From Gp1-AA133 sp963850425 (GTDB taxonomy: Bacteria > Acidobacteriota > Terriglobia > Terriglobales > Acidobacteriaceae): a stretch of 64,000 nucleotides of DNA. The position numbers and the translations under genes were made by a program. How positions within the stretch are numbered: position 1 is the first letter of the stretch; the number at the start of each line of letters is the position of its first letter. Below the pieces are notes generated by a model. The model was not told where the DNA came from. It made no database searches and saw only the letters and a list, made by a program, of their open reading frames with translations. Location of the stretch: NCBI GenBank assembly GCA_963850425.1, contig CAWKLF010000007.1, positions 620,001 through 684,000 of the forward strand. The letters are read 5' to 3'. Shown here in pieces: positions 53,192 to 62,166 of this stretch.

Positions 53192-53572
53192 ATGCCGCAA
53201 GAGTCGCCCGACCGACGCTCCATGAGACGTTTCGACATGCGCCTGCCCGCTTCCATCCGCTTCTCGGAAGCAGCGTTGGGAGAGTTTTTCACGGAAACGC
53301 AGAACGTGAGCGCGCGCGGGGTCTTCTTCTACCTCGATCGGGCAGTCGCCGACGGATCGCGGATCGAAGTGACCCTGACCTTCCCGCCCCACGTCACGCT
53401 GACCGACGCGGTGCGGGTACGCTTTGCCGCTCGGGTGATTCGCGTCGAATCAGCTTCCGCATCGGCCCGCATCGGCATCGCCGCCATGATCGAAGAATAC
53501 GAATTCCTGCGCTCTGGACCGAATCCCGAATTCGCCGCCGCGTTCCCGCCTCAGTGGAAGGCGCCGGGGTAA
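53192..53572 (+). CDS. PilZ domain protein (second copy)
   Basis: This 126-residue protein has the PilZ features RRSMRRFDMRLP near residues 8-19 and TQNVSARGVFFYL near 38-50, the latter being the D/NxSxxG motif. It should bind c-di-GMP. It is the same length as the PilZ protein at 42381 but not close in sequence. AAAGG lies 6 bases before the ATG at 53192; the frame open to 53060 is not needed. It stands alone between the SBBP gene, to which it is divergent, and an intergenic repeat region. Confidence 0.8.
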   Translation: MPQESPDRRSMRRFDMRLPASIRFSEAALGEFFTETQNVSARGVFFYLDRAVADGSRIEVTLTFPPHVTLTDAVRVRFAARVIRVESASASARIGIAAMIEEYEFLRSGPNPEFAAAFPPQWKAPG

Positions 53573-54234
53573 TTTCCTCGAGCATTAACTGCTAAGTTCG
53601 CAAAGAACATCCGCGAAGGACGATAAGCGTTCCCGGGCATTGTGCGCAATTTTCGCGACCCACAGGGTTCGCTCTTCTTCAGCACCTGGTACGTGCAGCA
53701 CCTGAAAATGAATTTCGTTTTCTTAAAGCTTACATTTTCGCCTGGAGGCCCCAGGATCGACGTTTACGCCTTCGGATGACCCGAACCATCACCCCACCCT
53801 CGAAACGCGCCTATAAGCGCTCTAAACGCAATTAACAGGCATTCTGCGAAGCTGCGGTGGGGTGTTTTTCAGCCTGGAGAGCTTAATTTCGCCTGTGGAA
53901 AACAATATCTTATAGATAAGTATTTGATATCGCAGCAGTAACAGCTTTTAACCGCAGAGTTCGCTGAGAAAAGCCGCGGAGGACGCAGAGTTGGAATGGC
54001 ATAGGCCTTCGCGCTTCTTGCCGAAGTTCTTTGCCTCTTTGCGGAAGTTTGAGCTGTTTGCGGTTAAAGGCTTTTCGTTTGTTGAACCTTGCTGCAACTA
54101 ACCCGCCCAGCCGCGACGCGTCGCGCCTCGGGCCAAGGTTTTGGAAAGTGATTTGACGTGGGCAGCAGATTCGCAGGGGGAAATTCGTAGCTCGACGTTC
54201 GCCAGAAGCTACCAGCCACCAGCCCGTAGCGCTT
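53573..54234. other. Repeat-bearing intergenic region
   Basis: These 662 bases contain no supported gene. The main feature is an imperfect hairpin-forming element, described separately at 53943-54074. Before it, GC-poor stretches and short direct words are present without clear pattern. Confidence 0.5.
53943..54074. repeat. Dispersed intergenic repeat, inverted pair
   Basis: AGCTTTTAACCGCAGAG at 53943-53959 and the inverted 18-mer at 54057-54074 (reverse complement AAAGCCTTTAACCGCAAA) bracket about 100 bases of cgcagag-type sequence. The same 18-mer occurs directly at 39927, so the element is dispersed. Confidence 0.6.
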
Positions 54235-54354
54235 TCACTTCTTCTTCAGTTCGTCGACTTCCTGCTTGAGACGGGAGTAGCGGCGCACGATGGTGAGCAG
54301 GTAAACGATGTGGATGGCCCAGGTGGCGCCGTAGGCTGCGTAAAGGAAATTCAT
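54235..54354 (-). CDS. ccmD: CcmD-like small membrane protein
   Basis: This 39-residue protein has one membrane helix (FLYAAYGATWAIHIVYLLTI) followed by a basic and then charged tail (RRYSRLKQEVDELKKK), the expected layout of CcmD, the small subunit that helps release haem-loaded CcmE. Its ATG overlaps the ccmC stop (ATGA), and it ends the operon. A longer open frame of 168 residues in the same frame is only shadow of ccmC. Confidence 0.8.
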   Translation of the reverse strand: MNFLYAAYGATWAIHIVYLLTIVRRYSRLKQEVDELKKK

Positions 54355-55235
54355 CGGGTGGCGCTCCTTGGCTCCATCAGCGCTTCCATGGCCTGCGCTT
54401 CTTCCACTTCGCGCCGGACGATCTCCAGGCGGTAACGCGACCAGCACACCAGAAATGCGAAGCACAGGAAGGCGAGCCAGTTCATCAGCAGAACGTGCAG
54501 CATGAGCGGATCGATGGAGCCACCACCACCGACCACGGGCTGCGGATGTTGCGTGCGGAATATCCAGATCGAGAAATAGACCAGCGGCACGTCCAGCGCT
54601 CCGAACACGGCAAGCGCCGCCGCCATGACCGGGGTCTGGCCGCTTGAGGAAAAGCGCCTCAAAATCAGATAGCTCACATAGATCAGCCACAGCACCAGCG
54701 TGGAAGTCAGCCGCACATCCCAGGTCCACCAGATGCCCCACACCGGTCTCGCCCAGAGCGGCCCGGTGACCAGCACTACCGTACAGAACACGACGCCCAC
54801 TTCGGCGGTCGTGACGGCCAGCGCATCGACGGTCTCCACTGTAAAAAGCTTGCGCACCAGGAAATAGGCGCCCGCGATAATCAGACCCGTGGTTGCGATC
54901 GAGGACGGATACACGTCTTTCGGCATGGAGGCCTTCAGATCAGGCACCATGGCGATAACTACCGAAGCAATGCAGGTCACGACGGCCATGGTGATGACGA
55001 CCCAGTTTGCGACCTTGTCGTTCGAGGGATTGCGGCGCACCAGGTACTGAATCGACGCCAGGAAGTTGATGAAGAACAGCAGGAACGCGGTCCACGCCGA
55101 CGGCACGTGATAGTAGAAAATGCGTTGCACGTCGCCCATCGTCTGTTCGCGCGGTGCCACCACCATCGCCAGATAGAGGGCGTAGCTCAGAAATATCGCG
55201 GTCAGCACTCCGAGGATGGGGAAAAGTCTTTTCAT
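54351..55235 (-). CDS. ccmC: Haem handling protein CcmC
   Basis: This 294-residue membrane protein has six or more helices and the tryptophan-rich WGIWWTWD motif (166-173) that binds haem, with flanking histidines His43 and a later one in MLHVLLMNW. CcmC loads haem onto CcmE on the periplasmic side during cytochrome c maturation (system I). Its start overlaps the ccmB stop by ATGA. It is somewhat longer at the C-terminus than the classical protein, ending in a charged tail of about 20 residues. Confidence 0.93.
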   Translation of the reverse strand: MKRLFPILGVLTAIFLSYALYLAMVVAPREQTMGDVQRIFYYHVPSAWTAFLLFFINFLASIQYLVRRNPSNDKVANWVVITMAVVTCIASVVIAMVPDLKASMPKDVYPSSIATTGLIIAGAYFLVRKLFTVETVDALAVTTAEVGVVFCTVVLVTGPLWARPVWGIWWTWDVRLTSTLVLWLIYVSYLILRRFSSSGQTPVMAAALAVFGALDVPLVYFSIWIFRTQHPQPVVGGGGSIDPLMLHVLLMNWLAFLCFAFLVCWSRYRLEIVRREVEEAQAMEALMEPRSATR

Positions 55236-55915
55236 TCCGCGTGCAATACCGTTTCAAATAACGCGAGACAGGCCATCGTAAACACTACGTCGTAGGTGGC
55301 GAGCAACACGATCCAGAATTTTGCCGAGGTCGCCGGATCTCCGACCAGGATCGTAGTCGTCGCCTCTACGGTGGATAATAACGCCGGAATCGTAATTGGG
55401 AATAGCAAGAGGGGCAACATGATCTCGCGGCTGCGGGTACGCAATGACATGGCGGCGAAGAATGTGCCGTTTACCACGATCGCCCATGTACCGAGGACCG
55501 CAACAGGGATCAACTGCCACGCCGGGCCCAGCACCCGCAGTTTGTAAAAAACCACGAACAACGGAACCATCAGCGCTTCGAGAACAGACACAAAAATGAA
55601 GTTTCCCACGGCTTTGGCGAGAAACAACGCATTCGCGGGAGCGGGTGAAATACGGTACGCGTCCAGCACCTGATTGCGAATTTCGCGCGCCCAGGTCTGG
55701 TTGAGCGCCACCACGGCCGCGAACAAGAACGCCACCCACACCAGCCCGCCGGCAATCAGGCGGGATTCTTCGGCGTTGGGGTCGAACGAAAAACTGAATA
55801 CCACGACCACCAGCAGCGCGAAGAACAGCATCGAGTTGATGGCGTCTTTCGAGCGCCACTCGAGGCGGATGTCCTTTGTCAATGTGCCCAGCATGACTCC
55901 TCGGGGCGCGCTCAT
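55232..55915 (-). CDS. ccmB: Cytochrome c maturation ABC transporter permease CcmB
   Basis: This 227-residue permease has six predicted helices, with the CcmB-type start TLTKDIRLEWRSKDAINSM and LLLFPITIPALL. It forms the membrane part of the CcmAB(C) transporter that uses ATP to release haem-CcmE. The ATG at 55915 overlaps the ccmA stop (ATGA); the open frame extends to 56248 inside ccmA but that part is shadow. Confidence 0.92.
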   Translation of the reverse strand: MSAPRGVMLGTLTKDIRLEWRSKDAINSMLFFALLVVVVFSFSFDPNAEESRLIAGGLVWVAFLFAAVVALNQTWAREIRNQVLDAYRISPAPANALFLAKAVGNFIFVSVLEALMVPLFVVFYKLRVLGPAWQLIPVAVLGTWAIVVNGTFFAAMSLRTRSREIMLPLLLFPITIPALLSTVEATTTILVGDPATSAKFWIVLLATYDVVFTMACLALFETVLHAE

Positions 55916-56604
55916 GCGGTCTCCATGAACTTCAGGTCGGGAGTGCGGTTGATGATTTGCCCGGCGTCCATCCAGATGAATTCGTTGGCCATACCGTCGA
56001 GCAACGACGCCTGGTGGGTGACGACGAAAATTGTTTTGCCGGCATCGCGCATGTGGCCGAGCAGCTTCACCATTTCGCGGGCGGAGCGAATATCGACGTT
56101 CGAGAAGGGCTCGTCGAGCAGGAGGATTTTGGGATCGTTCAGCAACGCCCGCGCCAATGACATTCGTTGCCGCATGCCCTGCGAGTATTGGCCCACCGGC
56201 CGCTGCAACTCCGGGTCGAGGCCAACTGCGGTGATGCTGTCGGCGCAACGCTTTTCATCTTCGAGGCCGTAAAGGCGCGCGAAGTAGCGCAAGTTCTCCA
56301 TGCCGCTCATCTCGTCGTAGAGCAGCGATGGGTGCGCCATGTAACCAAACTCGCGGCAAACGTCGCGGGGATTGTTCTTTCCCAGAATGTCGATCTTGCC
56401 GCGCGTGGGAGTGACCAATCCAGCGAGCATCCGGAGCATGGTAGTTTTGCCGGCGCCGTTGTCGCCGAGTATGCCGTAGAGGCGGGCCGCCTCGAAAGAC
56501 GCACTCACACCGCGCAGGGCGGCAAAACGCCCGAACTGCTTGACTAGGTCGGTGACAGCAATGATGGGAGCGGCCTGGGGATGCGCCGTTTGGGAATCGT
56601 TCAC
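55912..56604 (-). CDS. ccmA: Haem exporter ABC ATPase CcmA
   Basis: This 230-residue ABC ATPase has Walker A GDNGAGKTT, signature YSQGMRQR and Walker B ILLLDEPF. Together with the overlapping ccmB, ccmC and ccmD genes this identifies CcmA. It starts at a GTG 36 bases after the ccmE stop. The signature loop has YSQGM rather than LSGGQ, as is common in this family. Confidence 0.92.
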   Translation of the reverse strand: MNDSQTAHPQAAPIIAVTDLVKQFGRFAALRGVSASFEAARLYGILGDNGAGKTTMLRMLAGLVTPTRGKIDILGKNNPRDVCREFGYMAHPSLLYDEMSGMENLRYFARLYGLEDEKRCADSITAVGLDPELQRPVGQYSQGMRQRMSLARALLNDPKILLLDEPFSNVDIRSAREMVKLLGHMRDAGKTIFVVTHQASLLDGMANEFIWMDAGQIINRTPDLKFMETA

Positions 56605-56640
56605 AATCGAATTGGTTTCGTCAGAGAAGCCAACCGCGTG

Positions 56641-57126
56641 TTACAGGGTCACGCCTTTCGAGCCTTCTTTTTCGGTCATGCTCTTGGGCGGCTCGGCGTT
56701 CGGAGTACCGGTGGCCGGATCGCCCGGCTTCGCGGGCGCGTACTTGGACGCACACTTGGCCTGCAGCGCCTTGGCGTGGAAGACGCCGTCCTGGCCAAAG
56801 CTGCCTTCGGCCAGCGCCTGCGAATTGTCCTTGAAAGTGTCCGGAGGCGGCTCGCTACCCGCGTAACTCACGGGCAGGCTCAGACCCTGCTCCACCAGAA
56901 TGAAGTCCACATGCGTGCCACTGCGCTTGATCGATCCGGGCTGAACGTTGCCGGCGACGCGCAGACGCTTGGTGTAGGCGCCGTCGCCCAGGCCCTTCAG
57001 TTCTTTGATGGTGACGTAGTAGCTCTTGCTTTCCTGAACGCCCGTGTAGGCGAGATAGCCCAGCATCATCAGGATCACAACTGTGGCGCCACCAAACTTC
57101 AGAAACTTGCTGGTTTCACTCGACAT
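56641..57126 (-). CDS. ccmE: Haem chaperone CcmE, CxxxY type
   Basis: This 161-residue protein has one N-terminal membrane helix (about 10-27) and the CcmE OB-fold (LRVAGNVQPGSIKRSGTHVDFIL, then VSYAGSEPPDTF with one extra Pro). The haem-attachment site is C125-A-S-K-Y129 in place of the usual HxxxY, so haem would be bound through cysteine. This variant is known from archaea and some anaerobic bacteria (system I*). It is the first gene of the ccmEABCD operon. The short C-terminal tail is Pro/Lys-rich and probably flexible. Confidence 0.92.
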   Translation of the reverse strand: MSSETSKFLKFGGATVVILMMLGYLAYTGVQESKSYYVTIKELKGLGDGAYTKRLRVAGNVQPGSIKRSGTHVDFILVEQGLSLPVSYAGSEPPPDTFKDNSQALAEGSFGQDGVFHAKALQAKCASKYAPAKPGDPATGTPNAEPPKSMTEKEGSKGVTL

Positions 57127-57380
57127 AAGTAGTTTCCCCGAGCCCCGTCTTCAAACTCTACCCGCACGTGCGGACGGGGTCAAGGCGCAAAGGGACATCG
57201 GGCTGGGGAACTTGGAACTTGTAACCCCTTGATTTTTAGAGTTTAAATGACGGGGACGTAGCGCTGAGGGGCCCTGGTTGGTAAAATCGCGGATTACATT
57301 CCACAAAGAAGCGTGTTCCGACAATGATCCATCCCTGGCACAATTCGCGATGGTAGGTGCATAGGAATGTTCGAGTGGTC

Positions 57381-57415
57381 CCAGGTTAGCGTCCAAAGAA
57401 CGGACGCGAACCTGG
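57381..57415. terminator. Strong hairpin between ccmE and the M13 peptidase gene
   Basis: CCAGGTT and GCGTCC pair with GGACGC and AACCTGG, giving 13 pairs with one mismatch and a seven-base loop, 18 bases past the peptidase stop. There is no T-run, so terminator function is likely but unproven. The rest of the 57127-57433 spacer shows nothing else. Confidence 0.45.
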
Positions 57416-57433
57416 CCACCAGGCTGTTTTTCC

Positions 57434-59464
57434 TCACCAAACTCTGCAGGCGTTCTCGGCGACCATCGGCTGGCCTGCTTTGCAGCCCCAGGCTTTCTGG
57501 AACTCGGGCATGTTCTGGACTACTCCGTTGATGCGGTACTTGCCGGGGGAGTGCGGATCGATCGTGACCAGGGTGCGGGAGAATTCGGGGCGGCGCTTTT
57601 CGCACCACACGCGGCCGAAGCCCAGGAAGAAACGCTGTTCGGGCGTATAGCCGTCGATCTTCTGGGCGGCTTTGCCCGTCTTGTCTTGCGCGATCATCTG
57701 TTCGAGCGCGGCCAGAGCGACGCGGGCGCCGCCGTTGTCGGCGGTGTTTTCGCCTAGCGTTAATCTGCCGTTCAGCTTCAGGTCGTCGACTGCCACGAAG
57801 TTGCCGTACTCGTTGGCGACGCAGGAGGCGCGCGTTTCAAATTCCTTTCCGTCTTTCTCCGTCCACCAATCCCGCAGGTTCCCCTGCGGATCGAATTTGC
57901 GGCCCTGGTCGTCGAAGCCGTGCGTGAGTTCGTGTCCGATCACGACGCCAATGCTGCCCATATTCACGGCGTCGTCCATTTTCTTGTCGAAGAAAGGCGG
58001 CTGCAGAATCCCGGCGGGAAACACGATCTCGTTTCTGGAACCGCTGTAGTAGGCGTTGACGGTGGGCGGCGTCATGCCCCACTCCTTGCGGTCGAGCGGC
58101 TTTCCGATCTTCGCGACCTGGCGTTTCGACTCGAAATCGTTGGCGCGCAAATAATTTCCGATCAGATCGCCGGGCCTGATTTCGAGCGGGGTGTAGTCAC
58201 GCCATACCTCCGGATAGCCGATCTTGTTGCGGATGGCCTGCAGCTTGACCTTGGCCTGCTTCTTGGTGTCGTCGGTCATCCAGGGCAAGGCCTTGATGTC
58301 CTGATCGAGCGAGACTTCGAGCGCGTCGACCATCTTCAGCATGCGGGCCTTGCCGTCGGCCCCGAAAGTCTCGTCGACATACTTCTGGCCAAGCGCTTCG
58401 CCGAGCGCTCCATCGGTCGCGTCGACACAGCGCTTCCAGCGGGCCTGGATTTCCGACTGCCCGGTGAGCTGTTGCTGCATCTTGAAATTGGCGTCGACGA
58501 ACGGCTTCGAGAGCCAGGGAGCGGTGGAGTCGAGCAGGTGCCAGCTCACGTAGGTCTTGAGCGCGTCGAGCGGCTCGGAGTCGATGACGCCATTGACCTG
58601 CTTGAAGAATTCGGGATTGGAGACGTTGAGTTCGCTGAACTTCGGTGCATTGACGCCGGTGAAGTAGCGGTTCAGCGAGAAGTTCGGCGCGGCGGCGACG
58701 ATTTCATCGCGCTTCATCTTGTGGTCGCGATTCTTAGGATCACGGCGAAGGGTGCGGTCCATCTCCGCCTTGGCGAGAGAGGTCTCGATGCGCAGGATGG
58801 TTTGCGCGGCGTCCGCCGCTTCGGCGGGCGTCCTGCCGGCGAGGGTGAACATCTGGGTCACGTAGTCGACCAGATGCTGGCGCATCTCTTTATGCTTGTC
58901 GTCGTCCTTGATGTAGTAGTCGCGGTCGGGCAGGGTGAGCCCGCCCTGGTCGAGGTAGGCGATGACCGTATCGGCGTTGTGCAGGTCAGAAGAGGAGTAG
59001 AAAGCGAACAGGGCGTTGGCGCCAATCATGTGATCGTGGGCGATGACGTCGATGAGGTCAGCCTTGTTCTTCACGGCGGCGATGCGTTCGAATTCGGGCT
59101 TGAGCGGATCGAGGCCTTTGGCGTCGGCGGATTTCTCGTCTATGCATGCGCCGTAGTAGTCGCCAATCTTCTGCTCGATGGGGCTGCGGTTCGGGCCGCC
59201 GGTGGAGGCTTTTTCCAGGATGCCGCGCAAGGTGACGAGATTCCGCTCGTAGAGTTCGGTGAAGCTGGCCCACTCGGTCTGGTCGGCGGGAACTTCGGTG
59301 CTCTTGAGCCAGTTGCCGCAGGCGTACTGGTAGAAGTCGACGCAGGGATCGATGGTCTTGTCGATGGCTTCGATGCTGAAGCCGGGAGCCATCTTGTCGT
59401 TCGGGGACTGGGCCAGGGCGGCGACCGACAAAACCATTATTGCCAGGAAGGAAATCTTTAGCAT
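57434..59464 (-). CDS. M13 family zinc metallopeptidase (neprilysin/PepO-like)
   Basis: This 676-residue exported peptidase has a signal peptide (about 1-19, LAALAQ-type end) and the M13 catalytic motifs: HELTH (511-515) with Glu512, and ENTAD with Glu572 as third zinc ligand. It ends in CRVW, the C-terminal signature of the family. It would cut peptides in the periplasm or outside. The start may be ATG 59464 or GTG 59470 two codons earlier, which has GAGG 5 bases upstream. It is a single gene with no link to its neighbours. Confidence 0.93.
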   Translation of the reverse strand: MLKISFLAIMVLSVAALAQSPNDKMAPGFSIEAIDKTIDPCVDFYQYACGNWLKSTEVPADQTEWASFTELYERNLVTLRGILEKASTGGPNRSPIEQKIGDYYGACIDEKSADAKGLDPLKPEFERIAAVKNKADLIDVIAHDHMIGANALFAFYSSSDLHNADTVIAYLDQGGLTLPDRDYYIKDDDKHKEMRQHLVDYVTQMFTLAGRTPAEAADAAQTILRIETSLAKAEMDRTLRRDPKNRDHKMKRDEIVAAAPNFSLNRYFTGVNAPKFSELNVSNPEFFKQVNGVIDSEPLDALKTYVSWHLLDSTAPWLSKPFVDANFKMQQQLTGQSEIQARWKRCVDATDGALGEALGQKYVDETFGADGKARMLKMVDALEVSLDQDIKALPWMTDDTKKQAKVKLQAIRNKIGYPEVWRDYTPLEIRPGDLIGNYLRANDFESKRQVAKIGKPLDRKEWGMTPPTVNAYYSGSRNEIVFPAGILQPPFFDKKMDDAVNMGSIGVVIGHELTHGFDDQGRKFDPQGNLRDWWTEKDGKEFETRASCVANEYGNFVAVDDLKLNGRLTLGENTADNGGARVALAALEQMIAQDKTGKAAQKIDGYTPEQRFFLGFGRVWCEKRRPEFSRTLVTIDPHSPGKYRINGVVQNMPEFQKAWGCKAGQPMVAENACRVW

Positions 59465-59627
59465 TTGCACAATTACCTCGCGGGATGAGAGGATTGTAGG
59501 GTGCTGATTTGTTAGACGGACAAGAGGCGGGAAGGTGAACGGGAAAGCTTTTTAACCTCCAGCGATTTCACACTTCTCGATTCTTTACTGGTTCGAAGCC
59601 TCTCTAAGATCTTAAAACGCAGAGGGT

Positions 59628-59691
59628 GCAGAGAACGTCCGCGGAGGGCGCAGAGAACGTCCGCAGAGAGGGCGCAGAGAACGTCCGCAGA
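59628..59691. repeat. Short tandem repeat, about 22.5 bases x 3
   Basis: The core GCAGAGAACGTCCGC occurs at 59628-59642, 59650-59664 and 59673-59687. It lies in the 59465-59805 spacer ahead of thiC and belongs to the same cgcagag-type family as the repeats at 39927 and 53943. Confidence 0.7.
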
Positions 59692-59765
59692 GTTCTCAGA
59701 GAAAAGACCCGGCTGGTGTGCCCTCATGTAGGGGTGGCGGACTCAGAACCATGCTGCATCCAGCG

Positions 59766-59771
59766 TATAAT
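59766..59771 (+). promoter_or_regulatory. -10 element of thiC
   Basis: A perfect TATAAT lies 34 bases before the ATG, with no strong -35 box. GAGAGG at 59789-59794 is the ribosome site. The leader would be only about 28 bases, too short for a TPP riboswitch downstream of this start. Confidence 0.5.
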
Positions 59772-59805
59772 TTGGAATCAATCACTTTGAGAGGTTGCGA
59801 AGTTC

Positions 59806-61281
59806 ATGACCCCGACGAATTCCACTTCCAGCAATGGCTCCAATGCTAACGGCAACAAGACAAACGGTGCAGTCCCCCAGCCTCGCGCGGAGTGGCTGGC
59901 CCGTCGCAAAGCTGAGAATCAGGATGGAAACTTCTCGCAGATGCACTACGCCCGCAAGGGCCTGATCACCGAGGAGATGGTGTACGTTGCCGAGCGCGAG
60001 AAGATCACGGCGGAACTGGTGCGCGACGAAGTCGCCCGGGGCCGCATGATCATTCCTGCGAACGTGAACCATCCGGAGCTGGAGCCGATGTGCATCGGCG
60101 TCGCCTCATTGTGCAAGATCAATTCGAATATCGGGAATTCGGCGGTGACATCGAACATCGACGAGGAACTCAAGAAGTTGCACACGTCGGTTCACTACGG
60201 AGCCGATACGGTAATGGACCTGTCGACGGGCGGCGAGATCCATGAAATTCGCGAGGCCATCTTACGGCACTCGCCGGTACCGATCGGCACGGTTCCCATC
60301 TACGAAGCGATTTCGCGGGTGAAACGGGTTGAGGACCTGAGTGCCAGCGTGATGCTGGAGGTGATCGAAGAGCAGGCGGCGCAGGGCGTCGATTACATGA
60401 CCATCCATGCGGGCGTGCTGATCCAGTACCTGCCGATGGTTTCCAAAAGGATCACGGGAATCGTCAGCCGGGGCGGCGCAATCCTTGCGCAATGGATGGC
60501 GTATCACCACAAGCAGAACTTCCTGTACGAGTGCTTCGAGGACATCTGCAAGATCCTCAAGAAATACGATGTGAGCTTTTCGCTGGGCGATGGGCTTCGT
60601 CCCGGCTGCATTGCGGATGCCAGTGACGAAGCGCAGTTCGCCGAACTGAAGACTCTAGGTGAGTTGACGAAGATCGCGTGGAAGGATGACGTCCAGGTCA
60701 TGATCGAAGGGCCGGGTCACATTCCCATCGACAAGATCAAGGAGCAGGTGGATAAGGAAAACGAGCTTTGCTATGAGGCGCCGTTCTACACGCTGGGGCC
60801 GCTGGTGACCGATATCGCGCCGGGATACGACCACATTACGTCGGCGATTGGCGCTGCGATGATTGGATGGTATGGGGCGGCGATGCTTTGTTACGTGACG
60901 CCGAAAGAGCATCTGGGCCTGCCCAACGATAAAGACGTGAAGGATGGCATCATCGCATACAAGATTGCGGCGCATGCGGCGGACGTGGCGCGGCACCGGC
61001 CAGGAGCGCGCGATCGCGACGACGCGTTGAGTTATGCGCGCTACAAGTTTGATTGGGAAAAGCAGTTCGCGCTGTCGCTCGATCCCGAGACGGCGCGGTC
61101 GATGCATGACGAGACTTTGCCCGACGAGTATTACAAAGAGGCGGCCTTCTGCTCGATGTGCGGCCCGAAATTCTGCTCGATGAATTACTCGGCGAAGGTG
61201 GACGAGTACAACAAGCAGGTGCACGGGCTGGAGAAGAAGGATTATTCGGAGCTGGTGGAGAAGCTGGTGACGCTTAAGTAA
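59806..61281 (+). CDS. thiC: Phosphomethylpyrimidine synthase ThiC
   Basis: This 491-residue radical-SAM enzyme converts aminoimidazole ribotide to the pyrimidine of thiamine. Hallmarks are ARKGLITEEMVYVA, SNIGNSAVTS, SVHYGADTVMDLSTGG, MIEGPGHIP and the C-terminal Fe-S motif Cys449-x2-Cys452-x4-Cys457. The first 25 residues are Asn/Ser/Gly-rich and unconserved. It is shorter than the enterobacterial form (the long N-terminal domain is absent), as in many other bacteria. No other thiamine gene is seen nearby. Confidence 0.96.
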   Translation: MTPTNSTSSNGSNANGNKTNGAVPQPRAEWLARRKAENQDGNFSQMHYARKGLITEEMVYVAEREKITAELVRDEVARGRMIIPANVNHPELEPMCIGVASLCKINSNIGNSAVTSNIDEELKKLHTSVHYGADTVMDLSTGGEIHEIREAILRHSPVPIGTVPIYEAISRVKRVEDLSASVMLEVIEEQAAQGVDYMTIHAGVLIQYLPMVSKRITGIVSRGGAILAQWMAYHHKQNFLYECFEDICKILKKYDVSFSLGDGLRPGCIADASDEAQFAELKTLGELTKIAWKDDVQVMIEGPGHIPIDKIKEQVDKENELCYEAPFYTLGPLVTDIAPGYDHITSAIGAAMIGWYGAAMLCYVTPKEHLGLPNDKDVKDGIIAYKIAAHAADVARHRPGARDRDDALSYARYKFDWEKQFALSLDPETARSMHDETLPDEYYKEAAFCSMCGPKFCSMNYSAKVDEYNKQVHGLEKKDYSELVEKLVTLK

Positions 61282-61288
61282 GAGTTCG

Positions 61289-61350
61289 CCTCAGTGGGAG
61301 CCCTCCTCTTTCAGCCTATTATGGGCGCGACGGAAGCCGTGCACTTCCCG
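61289..61350 (+). repeat. Composite REP element, copy 1 (degenerate)
   Basis: This copy follows the pattern CCTCAGTGG... TTTCAGCCTAT ...GGAAGCCGTGC... CTTCCCG, seen intact at 62167. The first palindrome is damaged. Confidence 0.6.
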
Positions 61351-61563
61351 TTCGTGCTTGATATCTCGCAGGTTTTAGTTCTGAGGCATTGCCATTGGTG
61401 TCAACTTCGTCCGCTCCAACCGAATTTTCGCGCTCCTCAATTCATTGCAGCTTTCGAGTGCCGGTTGTCGCACTTGATTCCATTCTCGAGTCTTTGATCT
61501 TAATGCGAGTACAGGAAAGGCACGACTTCACAGGCCGCGGAAGAAGAACCAGGATAGCGGGAG

Positions 61564-61626
61564 CGGGAAGGGCACGAGTTTACTCGTGCCGCTAACCAAA
61601 ATGCGTGGGCGCTTTAGCGCCTGAGG
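61564..61626 (-). repeat. Composite REP element, copy 2 (inverted)
   Basis: In the minus orientation it has GGCGCT-aa-AGCGCC followed by GGCACGAGT-aa-ACTCGTGCC and the CTTCCCG tail. Both palindromes are perfect. It lies just past the end of the transposase gene. Confidence 0.7.
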
Positions 61627-61664
61627 TTGGCTCGGTCCCGCGAAGAAGTGCTTCGGCAGTCTCG

Positions 61665-62159
61665 TTAGCCGTGCCGCATGGACTCGTAAGTCGAGCCGGT
61701 TGCAGCCACTGGGGGCCACGAGTCCAGACGATATCCGGGAAAGGCGGAGCCGTAGCGATAATCGTTTGCGTTCTGCACAAGTCTCCGCTGTACCGGGTTT
61801 TGATGGATGTAGTCGCAATGATGGGCGAAATCTTTCGCGTCGCGCAAACGATGGTCCGTAAATCCTCGTTGCCAGACTTCCCCTCCATGAAAAGCCAGGC
61901 CAAATGCGCGCGAGTAGCCTCCCTTGATGAGTTGCACGGCACGTTCCAGGGTGATGCCCGTCGGGGTGATTAGGAGATGAACATGTTCTGGCATCAATAC
62001 GAATGCGTGGAGACGACATCTTTCGTCGCGGCGGTACCCGTAGAGCACCTTGAGGAAGAGACGGACGTAGTTGTCAATTACAAATAGTTGGCATCTTTGC
62101 CAAGTTGAGAATGTTACGAAATATGTTCCGCGTGGAGATATCAGGCGAGTCGGCTTCAA
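61665..62159 (-). CDS. REP-associated tyrosine transposase (RAYT, Y1/HUH family)
   Basis: This 164-residue single-domain Y1_Tnp-type protein has the HUH motif in MPEHVHLL (His59, His61), the N-terminal strand YFVTFSTWQRC, a candidate catalytic Tyr82 in KGGYSRAFG and IHQNPVQRRLV. RAYTs bind and nick REP hairpins and are thought to spread them. It starts with TTG, and its ribosome site (GAGG) lies in the end of REP copy 3. It is flanked on both sides by composite REPs, the expected arrangement. The gene looks intact. Confidence 0.88.
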   Translation of the reverse strand: MKPTRLISPRGTYFVTFSTWQRCQLFVIDNYVRLFLKVLYGYRRDERCRLHAFVLMPEHVHLLITPTGITLERAVQLIKGGYSRAFGLAFHGGEVWQRGFTDHRLRDAKDFAHHCDYIHQNPVQRRLVQNANDYRYGSAFPGYRLDSWPPVAATGSTYESMRHG

Positions 62160-62166
62160 GAGCGAA

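Noticed and set aside
57920..59461. A 513-codon open frame opposite the M13 peptidase gene
   Set aside because: It is the antisense shadow of a GC-rich gene. It has no recognisable domain or ribosome site, while the minus frame has complete M13 motifs.
59628..59691. CRISPR array
   Set aside because: Three near-contiguous 22-base units without unique spacers and without cas genes; it is a short tandem repeat.
59701..59805. Possible TPP riboswitch ahead of thiC (GGGGTG...CTCAGA...CCAGCGTA fragments)
   Set aside because: The conserved CTGAGA and TGATCTGGATAATGCCAGCG blocks are not present in order, and a TATAAT lies downstream of the fragments, leaving too short a leader. Likely chance or a decayed relic.
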